From Burkholderiales bacterium (lineage in GTDB: Bacteria > Pseudomonadota > Gammaproteobacteria > Burkholderiales > Burkholderiaceae_C): a DNA stretch of 32,731 bases. Both the position numbers and the translations under genes were made by a program. Below the pieces are notes generated by a model, which worked only from the letters and a program-made list of their open reading frames with translations, did no database searches and was not told the origin of the DNA. The stretch is from NCBI GenBank assembly GCA_028872015.1, contig JAGWLO010000044.1:1-32731 (forward strand), written 5' to 3'. Shown one piece after another: positions 17,416 through 24,171 of this stretch (position 1 is its first letter; each line of letters begins with the position of its first letter).

Positions 17416-18651
17416 TTACGGCCGGCAGCTGCGAAACCCGGCCGGCACGTCGTTGCGGTCGGGCGCGAAGAAATTGCGGTAGCGCGGATGGTGCATCCGC
17501 GGCTGGGTCATGAACGAGGCGCCGCGCAGCACGCGCCGGCTGCCGAACCAGGGGGCCGAGTAGTCGCGGTAGGGGTGGGGCGCGAAGCCGGGGTAGGGCG
17601 CGAAGGCGCTGGCGGTCCACTCCCAGACGGCGCCCCAGGCAAAGGCGCCGGGATGCTGGACCGCGGCGCGCTCCCACTCGGCCTCGGTGGGCAGGCGGCG
17701 GCCGGCCCAGCGGCACCAGGCTTCGGCCTCGAAGGCGCTCAGGTGGCAGGCCGGCAGGGCCGGGTCCAGCGGCGACCAGCGGCCGTGGCGCTGCAGCTGC
17801 CAGGCGGGGCCGAGCCGGCGCGTGTAGCGCGGGCTGCTCGCCTGCGTGGCCGCGAGCCAGGCCGCGCCGGCCTCGCTCCACCAGGCCGGCTCGCGGTAGC
17901 CGCCGGCCTCGACGAAGGGCAGGTATTCGCCCCAGCAGAGCACGCGGCGGTCGATCTCGGTCGCCGGCACGGCGACGACGGCGCCCTCGCGCTCGTTGTC
18001 GAAGGCGAAGCCGGCCTCTTGGTGCCCGAGCCGCCACGCGCCGGCTTCGAGCGCGAGGGCGGCGCGGACTTCGCCCAGCGGCCTGGGCTGCCAGCGCGGG
18101 TCGGCGATCGCCAGGCCCAGGCTCTGCGCCATGTACAGCGCAGCCTCGTGGTGCATGTCCTCGTGCAGCAGCGCGAGGCGGAAGAAGTACAGCGCGCGGT
18201 CGTCGTCGTCCGCCTCGCCCAGCAGGGCCAGCGTCTGCGCCAGCTGCCGGGCAAGATCCTCGTGCGTGGCCGCGGCATCGGGCAGCGGCAGCTGCCAGCG
18301 CGTGGCGTGCGGCACCCGGCTGGAGTCGTACAGCGCGTCGGCGTCGGGCCGCAGGCCCGGCGGCCGCGGCACGTCGGGGTCGGCCGCCGCGCCGAGCCCG
18401 CGCTGCGGGTTGCGCGCGAGCCAGAACTCCTGGAACCAGCCGATGTGCCCCAGCTCCCAGAGCGGCGGATTCAGCGCCTCGCGCTGCGGCACGCGGGATT
18501 CGGCCCGCTGGCGCGCGCAGGCGGCGAAGGTGGCCAGGGTGTCGTCGCGGCTGGCGCGCAGTGCCGCGGCCAGCGCGCTGGCGCCGGCGGTGCGGATGGT
18601 GGGGCCAGGGCGGGTGTCGGGCAGCAACGGCGTTAACCTCGTGGCGTGCAT
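17416..18651 (-). CDS. senA: Selenoneine synthase SenA (EgtB-like non-heme iron enzyme)
   Basis: A 411-residue DinB plus SUMF1/FGE-like two-domain protein of the EgtB family. The iron ligands are H69 in WELGHIGWFQEFW and HEDMHHE (H163, H167, with E169). The SUMF1-like half carries GEYLPFVEAGGY, LPTEAEWERAA, VWEWTASAFAPYPGF and a C-terminal FFAPDRNDVPAGFRSCR. Known SenA enzymes join a selenosugar to hercynine to form the C-Se bond of selenoneine; EgtB does the sulfur counterpart with gamma-glutamylcysteine. The assignment to SenA rather than EgtB rests on adjacent SenB and SelD and on the absence of egtD here. Start is uncertain: ATG 18651 overlaps the divergent senB start by 6 nt; TTG 18627 has GAGG 9 nt upstream and would give 403 residues. 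Confidence 0.85.
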   Translation of the reverse strand: MHATRLTPLLPDTRPGPTIRTAGASALAAALRASRDDTLATFAACARQRAESRVPQREALNPPLWELGHIGWFQEFWLARNPQRGLGAAADPDVPRPPGLRPDADALYDSSRVPHATRWQLPLPDAAATHEDLARQLAQTLALLGEADDDDRALYFFRLALLHEDMHHEAALYMAQSLGLAIADPRWQPRPLGEVRAALALEAGAWRLGHQEAGFAFDNEREGAVVAVPATEIDRRVLCWGEYLPFVEAGGYREPAWWSEAGAAWLAATQASSPRYTRRLGPAWQLQRHGRWSPLDPALPACHLSAFEAEAWCRWAGRRLPTEAEWERAAVQHPGAFAWGAVWEWTASAFAPYPGFAPHPYRDYSAPWFGSRRVLRGASFMTQPRMHHPRYRNFFAPDRNDVPAGFRSCRP

Positions 18652-19671
18652 CGCATCGTGATCGTGACACCGGCGCTGGCCGACGCCAACAACGGCAACT
18701 GGCAGACGGCGCACCGCTGGGCCCGGATGCTGGCACGGAACCATCGCGTGCGCCTGGCGGCCGCCTGGCCGGGCGGCGCCGGCGCCGGCGACGACGCGGG
18801 TGCCGACGACACGCTGATGATCGCGCTGCACGCGCGGCGCTCGGCGGCGTCGGTGGCGCAGTGGCGGGCGCTGCGCCCGCGCGCGCCGCTGGTGGTGGCG
18901 CTGACCGGCACCGACCTGTACCGCGACATCGCGCACGACCCGGCGGCGCAGGCCTCGCTGCAGGCTGCCGACCGGCTGGTGGTGCTGAACGAGCTGGGCG
19001 CGCAGGGCGTGCCGGCCGCGCTGCGGCCCAAGGTGCGGGTGGTGCTGCAGTCCTGCGCCGCGCGCCGGGCGCCGGTGAAGACCGCGCGGCACCTGCGGGT
19101 GCTGATGGTGGGCCACCTGCGCGACGAGAAGTCGCCCCGCACCTACTTCGAGGCCGCGCGCCGGCTGGTGCACCGCGGCGACATCCGGCTCGACCACGTG
19201 GGCGCCGCGCTCGACCCGGCCCTGGGGGCCGAGGCCACCGCGCTGATGGCCGCCTGCCCGCGCTACCGTTGGCTGGGCGGCCTGCCGCACGGCGCCACCC
19301 GGCGCCGTATCCAGGCCGCGCACCTGCTGGTGCACCCGAGCCGGATGGAAGGCGGGGCGCACGTGGTGATCGAGGCGCTGCGCAGCGGCACGCCGGTGCT
19401 GGCCTCGCGCATCGACGGCAACGTGGGCCTGCTGGGCGCGGACCATGGCGGCTATTTCCCGGTGGGCGATGCGGGGGCGCTGGCGGCCCTGCTGCAGCGC
19501 GCGCGCGACGAGCCGGCTATGCTCGCCGCGCTGGCCGAACAGGGGCGCGCCCGCGCCGGGCTTTTCGAGCCCCGGCACGAGCACGCGGCCCTGCTGGCGC
19601 TGGTGGCCGGGCTGCCGGCGCTGCGCGCCGACGCCACCGACGCCAAAAACAATCCCCGGACCCGTCCATGA
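18646..19671 (+). CDS. senB: Selenosugar synthase SenB (TIGR04348-type glycosyltransferase)
   Basis: A 341-residue GT-B glycosyltransferase starting with GTG: MHRIVIVTPALADANNGNWQ, a hallmark opening of the family. Further motifs are LTGTDLYRDI (87-96), LMVGHLRDEKSPRTYFEA, and the donor-binding block HPSRMEGGAHVVIEAL (230-245) with GTPVLASRIDGNVGLLG. Known SenB enzymes use selenophosphate and a UDP-sugar to make a selenosugar, the selenium donor for SenA. The stop overlaps the start of selD (ATGA, 19668-19671), so SenB and the selenophosphate source are made together. No SD is visible before GTG 18646; GTG 18658 is a possible later start. It could be called a plain glycosyltransferase if its neighbours are ignored. 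Confidence 0.88.
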   Translation: MHRIVIVTPALADANNGNWQTAHRWARMLARNHRVRLAAAWPGGAGAGDDAGADDTLMIALHARRSAASVAQWRALRPRAPLVVALTGTDLYRDIAHDPAAQASLQAADRLVVLNELGAQGVPAALRPKVRVVLQSCAARRAPVKTARHLRVLMVGHLRDEKSPRTYFEAARRLVHRGDIRLDHVGAALDPALGAEATALMAACPRYRWLGGLPHGATRRRIQAAHLLVHPSRMEGGAHVVIEALRSGTPVLASRIDGNVGLLGADHGGYFPVGDAGALAALLQRARDEPAMLAALAEQGRARAGLFEPRHEHAALLALVAGLPALRADATDAKNNPRTRP

Positions 19672-20732
19672 ACGCACCCGACAAGCCCGCCGAACCCCGC
19701 CTCACCTCGCTCTCGCACGGCGGAGGCTGCGGCTGCAAGATCGCGCCCGGCGTGCTGTCCGAGATCCTGAAGGGCACGGCCGCGATGCCGATCCCGAAGG
19801 AGCTGCTCGTCGGCATCGAGACCGCCGACGACGCCGCCGTCTACCAGCTCAACGACGAACAGGCGTTGATCGCGACGACCGACTTCTTCATGCCCATCGT
19901 CGACGACCCGCACGACTTCGGCCGCATCGCCGCCACCAATGCGATCAGCGACGTCTACGCCATGGGCGGGCGGCCGATCCTGGCGCTGGCGCTGGTGGGC
20001 ATGCCGATCAACGTGCTGTCCACCGCCACCATCGGCCGCATCCTCGAAGGCGGCGCCTCGGTGTGTCGCACCGCGGGCATCCCGATCGCCGGCGGCCACA
20101 CCATCGATTCGGTCGAGGCCATCTACGGCCTGGTCGCGCTCGGCCTGGTGCACCCCCGGCACGTCAAGCGCAACGCCGATGCGCGGCCCGGCGATGTGCT
20201 GGTGCTGGGCAAGCCGCTGGGCGTGGGCGTCATGTCGGCGGCGCTGAAGCAGGGCGCGCTGGGCGCCGACGGCTACGCCCGGATGATCGCCACGACGACG
20301 AAGCTCAACACCCCGGGCCCCGACCTGGCGGCACTGCCGGGCGTGCATGCGCTGACCGACGTCACCGGCTTCGGGCTGGCCGGCCATGCGCTGGAGATGG
20401 CGCGCGGCGCGCGCTGCGACGTGCGGCTCGACTGGGCTGCCGTGCCGCAGCTGCCCGGCGTGCGCGCCCTGGCGGCGCAGGGCTACTTCACCGGTGCCTC
20501 GGGTCGCAACTGGGCCGGCTATGGCGCCGACGTGGTGCTGCCTCAGGGGTTCGCCGTCGAGGACCGGGCGCTGCTGACCGACCCGCAGACCAGCGGCGGC
20601 CTGCTGGTGTCGTGCACGCCGTCGGCGCTGGACGCGGTGCTGGCGGTGTTCGGCCGCCATGGCTTTGCCGACGCGGCCGTGGTCGGCTCGATCGCCGCCG
20701 CCGCCGGCACGCCGCGGCTGGAGGTGCGCTGA
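19668..20732 (+). CDS. selD: Selenide, water dikinase SelD (SenC)
   Basis: A 354-residue ATP-dependent enzyme that turns selenide into selenophosphate. The catalytic N-terminal motif HGGGCGCKIAP has C21, C23 and K24, matching C17, C19 and K20 of the E. coli enzyme; the active residue is cysteine, not selenocysteine. Also visible are DDAAVYQL, ATTDFFMPIVDDP, ATNAISDVYAMGG, AGGHTID, TDVTGFGLAGHALEM and TDPQTSGGLL, all canonical. It is coupled to senB by ATGA. In sen clusters the SelD homologue is named SenC. It could also feed SelA/SelU (selenocysteine, selenouridine), but none of those genes is in the window. Confidence 0.96.
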   Translation: MNAPDKPAEPRLTSLSHGGGCGCKIAPGVLSEILKGTAAMPIPKELLVGIETADDAAVYQLNDEQALIATTDFFMPIVDDPHDFGRIAATNAISDVYAMGGRPILALALVGMPINVLSTATIGRILEGGASVCRTAGIPIAGGHTIDSVEAIYGLVALGLVHPRHVKRNADARPGDVLVLGKPLGVGVMSAALKQGALGADGYARMIATTTKLNTPGPDLAALPGVHALTDVTGFGLAGHALEMARGARCDVRLDWAAVPQLPGVRALAAQGYFTGASGRNWAGYGADVVLPQGFAVEDRALLTDPQTSGGLLVSCTPSALDAVLAVFGRHGFADAAVVGSIAAAAGTPRLEVR

Positions 20733-20733
20733 G

Positions 20734-20760
20734 CGCCGGTCGCCTGGCGGCCGGCCGGCG
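20734..20760. terminator. Candidate hairpin between convergent selD and flavoprotein genes
   Basis: CGCCGG at 20734-20739 can pair with CCGGCG at 20755-20760 in the 29-nt gap between convergent stops. There is no U tract on either side. In DNA this GC-rich the pairing could be incidental. Confidence 0.25.
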
Positions 20761-20761
20761 T

Positions 20762-22162
20762 TCAGGCCAGCGGCTCGAGCTGCTGCAGCAGCGTGGGCAC
20801 GAGCTCGCTCACGGTGGGGTGGATGTGCATCGCGCGTGAGATCACGGTGTAGGGCGCGCCGGCGGCCATCACGTCCAGCAGCGAGTGCACGACCTCGTCG
20901 CCGTTGAGGCCCAGGATGGCCGCGCCCAGCAGATGCTGGCTCTGGCCGTCCACCAGCACCTTCATGAAGCCCTGCGTCTCGCCGGCCTCGCGTGCCCGGC
21001 CCACGCGCCGCATCGGCATCTTGGCGCGCAGCACCTTGCGGCCGCGGGCCACCAGCGCGCGGGCTTCGGCCTCGTTGAGGCCCACGCGGCCGAGCGCGGG
21101 GTCGATGAACAGCGCGTAGCAGGGGATGCGGTCGCTGATGCGGCGCGGGTCGTCGTCGAACAGGTTGGCGACCACGATCTCATGGTCGTTCCAGGCCGTG
21201 TGCGTGAAGGCGCCGCGGCCGTTGCAGTCGCCCACCGCCCACACGCCCTCGGCGCTGGTGCGGCACTGGTCGTCGACCTCGATGTAGCCGCGCGCGTCGG
21301 TGCGGATGCCGGCCTGCTCGAGCCCCAGGCCGTCGGTGTTGGGGCGCCGGCCCACGGCCAGCAGCACGTGGCTGGCGACGATGGGCGGCGCGCCGGCGGC
21401 GCAGGCCGCGCCGACGGTGATGCCGCCGCCGGTGTCGGCGCCTGCGGGCGCCAGCGACAGGCACTCGGCGCCGAGCTCGAAGCGCACGCCCTCGGCCTGC
21501 AGGATGTCGCGGATGGCGCCGGAGACGTCGGCGTCCTCGCGCGGCAGCAGCTGGGCCGCGCGCTCGACCACCGTCACCGCGGCGCCGAAGCGCCGCATCA
21601 TCTGCGCGAACTCGAGCCCGATGTAGCTGCCGCCGACGATCACCAGGTGCTCGGGCACGCTGGCCAGCTCCAGCACCGACACGTTGTCCAGCGTCGGCAC
21701 GCTGTCGATGCCCGGCAGCGCGGGGCGCACCGAACGGCCGCCGACGTTCAGAAAGATGCGCGGCGCGGTGAGCTGCCGGCCGCCGACCTCGAGCGTGCCC
21801 GCGGCCACGAAGCGGGCGTCGCCGACGATCACCTCGGTGTGCGCCAGGCCGCGCAGCCAGGCCTCCACCGCCTGGCGCGACTGCATCACGATGCCGTCCT
21901 TGCGCGCCTTCACGCGCGCCATCTCGACGCGGATGTCGCCGGCATCGAAGCCGAACTCGGCGCCGCGCTGCGCCAGCCGGATGGCGCGCGCGCTGGCCAC
22001 CAGCGTCTTGGTCGGCACGCAGCCCACGTTGACGCAGGTGCCGCCGAACAGGTGGCGCTCGATCACGGCCGTGCGCAGGCCTTCTTGGCTGCAGCGCGCG
22101 GCCAGCGCCGGGCCGGCCTGGCCGGCACCGACCACGATGGCGTCGAATTTCTCGATGGGCAT
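20762..22162 (-). CDS. FAD-dependent pyridine nucleotide-disulfide oxidoreductase (mercuric/dihydrolipoamide reductase-like)
   Basis: A 466-residue class I disulfide oxidoreductase. It has the FAD motif VVGAGQAGPALAARC (10-24), the redox-active disulfide GGTCVNVGCVPTKT with C43 and C48, an NAD(P)H motif IVGGSYIGLEFAQMM, the second FAD motif VWAVGDCNGRG, and a C-terminal dimerisation domain ending in HIHPTVSELVPTLL with the catalytic His-Glu pair. It lacks the N-terminal metal-binding domain and C-terminal Cys-Cys of true MerA. It uses NAD(P)H to reduce a disulfide or similar substrate that cannot be named from sequence. ATG 22162 has GGAG 6 nt upstream. It is convergent with selD, so a link to selenium chemistry is only suggestive. 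Confidence 0.88.
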   Translation of the reverse strand: MPIEKFDAIVVGAGQAGPALAARCSQEGLRTAVIERHLFGGTCVNVGCVPTKTLVASARAIRLAQRGAEFGFDAGDIRVEMARVKARKDGIVMQSRQAVEAWLRGLAHTEVIVGDARFVAAGTLEVGGRQLTAPRIFLNVGGRSVRPALPGIDSVPTLDNVSVLELASVPEHLVIVGGSYIGLEFAQMMRRFGAAVTVVERAAQLLPREDADVSGAIRDILQAEGVRFELGAECLSLAPAGADTGGGITVGAACAAGAPPIVASHVLLAVGRRPNTDGLGLEQAGIRTDARGYIEVDDQCRTSAEGVWAVGDCNGRGAFTHTAWNDHEIVVANLFDDDPRRISDRIPCYALFIDPALGRVGLNEAEARALVARGRKVLRAKMPMRRVGRAREAGETQGFMKVLVDGQSQHLLGAAILGLNGDEVVHSLLDVMAAGAPYTVISRAMHIHPTVSELVPTLLQQLEPLA

Positions 22163-22227
22163 GTCGGGCTCCGGTGCGGCGTGTGCCGCCGACGTGGCGG
22201 GACGCCCATCATGCCCGCGCGGCGCGG

Positions 22228-24048
22228 TCAGACGAAGTCCTCCCAGGGCCGCGACAGCCGCACCGCACCGTTGATCATGCCGACCATCGAGTAGGTCTGC
22301 GGGAAATTGCCCCAGGCCTCGCCGCTGGCCGGGGCGGTGTCCTCCGACATCAGCCCGACGTGGTTGCGGCAGGCCAGCATGCGCTCGAAGATCTCGCGCG
22401 CCTGCTCGGCGCGGCCCATCCGCGCCAGCGCGTCGATGCGCCAGAACGAGCAGACGTTGAAGGCCGTCTCGGGCCGGCCGAAATCGTCGGCCGCCTCGTA
22501 GCGGCGCATGAACGGGCCGTCGCAGAGGTGCGTCTCCAGCGCTGCCACGGTGCGCTCGAAGCGGGGGTCGTGGACGTCGATGAAGCCCACCTCGGCCATC
22601 AGCAGCACGCCGGCGTCGAGGTCTTCGCCGCCGAAGCTCTCGACGAAGGCCTGGCGCCTGTCGTTCCAGGCCGCATCCAGGATCTTCTGGCGGATCTCGG
22701 CGGCGCGCTGCGCCCAGTGGCCGGCGCGCGGCGGGAGGCCCAGCGCCGCGGCCACCTTGGCCAGGCGGTCGCAGGCGGCCCAGCACATCAGCGCCGACGA
22801 GGTGTGCACGCGGGCTCGGGTTCGCAGCTCCCACATGCCGGCGTCGGGCTGGTCGTGCAGTCGCCACGCCTGCTCGCCCACGCCCTCGAGCAGCTCGAAG
22901 GCCTCGATGCCGGCGCGCCGGAACAGGCGCTGGTCGTGGAAGGCCTGGGCGGCGCCGAGCACGACGTTGCCGTAGACGTCGTGCTGGTCGTGCTCGTAAG
23001 CCTGGTTGCCCACGCGCACCGGACCCATGCCGCGGTAGCCGGCGGGGCGATCCAGCGTGCGCTCGGTGAGCTCGCCCTCGAGCCCGATGCCGTACAGCGG
23101 CTGGATGCGGCCGCCGCCGCTGCGCCGCACCACGTTCTGCAGCCATTGCAGGTAGGTCTCCATCGTGCCCACCTCGGCCAGGCTGTTGAGCGCGCGCACC
23201 ACGAAGAAGGCGTCGCGCAGCCAGCAGTAGCGGTAGTCCCAGTTGCGTCCGCTGGCCGGGGCCTCGGGCACGCTGGTCGTCATCGCCGCGACGATGGCGC
23301 CAGTCTCCTCGAACTGGCACAGCTTGAGCGTGATGGCCGAGCGGATCACGGCGTCCTGCCACTCGAAAGGCACGGCCAGCCGGCGCGACCAGCTGCGCCA
23401 GTGTTGCACCGTCTGCTCCTCGAAGGCGCGCGCCGTGTCCTCGATGCCGCCGGCCAGCGTCTCGTCCGGGCCCAGCAGCAGGCTCAGCGGCCCTTCCAGG
23501 GTGAACCAGGTGCCGGCCGTCAGGTAGGTGAGCGGGGCGTTGGTGTTCAAGCGCAGCGTCTGCTCGGGCAGCTCGAAGCGCAGGTGGTTGCTGCCGCGCG
23601 TGAGCACCGGCGCGGCGCAGCCCCAGTCGCCGCGCGGGTGCACCGTCAGCCGCACCCGCGGACGGCCCGAGACGGGGCGCAGCCGCCGCACCAGCTGCGC
23701 GGGCCGGAAGATGCGGTCGTGGTGGCGGAAGCGGGGTGCGAAGTCGGTGACCTCGACGGCGCCCCCGGCGGCGTCGAACAGCCGCGTGCGCAGCACCGCG
23801 GTGCCGGGTTCGTAGGCCTGCTCGGTGCGCACCAGGCCTTCGAGCTCGACCGCCATCGAGGCCTCCAGCGCCGCGTCCTGCGGACCGCACAGCAGGGCCT
23901 GGAAGGCGGGTGTACTGTCCAGGCGCGGAGCGCTGAACCAGACCACGCGGGCCTGCAGATCGATCAGCGCGGCGACCGCGCAGTTGCCGATCGCGGCCAG
24001 GGCCAGGCTGCGTTGCGCGGGGTCGGGGTTCATCGGGTCGGCAGGCAT
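22228..24048 (-). CDS. Glycoside hydrolase family 15 protein (glucoamylase/trehalase-like)
   Basis: A 606-residue GH15 enzyme: an N-terminal beta-domain (IGNCAVAALIDLQARVVWFSAPRLDSTPAF) followed by an alpha/alpha barrel. Catalytic-region motifs are SGRNWDYRYCWLRDAFF and the C-terminal ASGEAWGNFPQTYSMVG, whose glutamate is the expected general base. No signal peptide, so it is cytosolic. In bacteria this clade includes trehalases and glucoamylase-like enzymes; the divergent OtsA/OtsB pair makes a trehalose substrate likely. ATG 24048 is used; ATG 24033 is an alternative, and neither has a clear SD. It shares a short AT-richer intergenic region with the synthase gene. Confidence 0.88.
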   Translation of the reverse strand: MPADPMNPDPAQRSLALAAIGNCAVAALIDLQARVVWFSAPRLDSTPAFQALLCGPQDAALEASMAVELEGLVRTEQAYEPGTAVLRTRLFDAAGGAVEVTDFAPRFRHHDRIFRPAQLVRRLRPVSGRPRVRLTVHPRGDWGCAAPVLTRGSNHLRFELPEQTLRLNTNAPLTYLTAGTWFTLEGPLSLLLGPDETLAGGIEDTARAFEEQTVQHWRSWSRRLAVPFEWQDAVIRSAITLKLCQFEETGAIVAAMTTSVPEAPASGRNWDYRYCWLRDAFFVVRALNSLAEVGTMETYLQWLQNVVRRSGGGRIQPLYGIGLEGELTERTLDRPAGYRGMGPVRVGNQAYEHDQHDVYGNVVLGAAQAFHDQRLFRRAGIEAFELLEGVGEQAWRLHDQPDAGMWELRTRARVHTSSALMCWAACDRLAKVAAALGLPPRAGHWAQRAAEIRQKILDAAWNDRRQAFVESFGGEDLDAGVLLMAEVGFIDVHDPRFERTVAALETHLCDGPFMRRYEAADDFGRPETAFNVCSFWRIDALARMGRAEQAREIFERMLACRNHVGLMSEDTAPASGEAWGNFPQTYSMVGMINGAVRLSRPWEDFV

Positions 24049-24171
24049 GGGATCGGGGGTGACGTATATTTGCACAAATTGAAGTGATGTCGCGCCCGGC
24101 ACGACCCGATCGCCGGCTCGCCGGGCCGCGCACCTGGCGCGCTGCGGCTGCCGCACCGATCCGCCCCTGAC
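24049..24171. promoter_or_regulatory. Divergent promoter region between GH15 and membrane trehalose-6-phosphate synthase genes
   Basis: The 123-nt gap contains an unusually AT-rich stretch for this DNA (about 24061-24093, with TATATTTGCACAAATTGAAG). Minus-strand AATATA next to the GH15 start and plus-strand TTGCAC could be promoter elements. No single -35/-10 pair with good spacing stands out, so only the region, not exact boxes, is assigned. Confidence 0.35.

Noticed and set aside
17416-18651. Calling the EgtB-like gene an ergothioneine biosynthesis EgtB
   Set aside because: There is no egtA, egtC, egtD or egtE nearby, while SenB-type and SelD genes are adjacent. SenA is the more economical reading, although phylogeny should confirm it.
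20762-22162. Mercury-resistance merA
   Set aside because: It lacks the N-terminal metal-binding domain and C-terminal cysteine pair of MerA, and no merR/merT/merP is nearby; only the general disulfide-reductase fold is supported.
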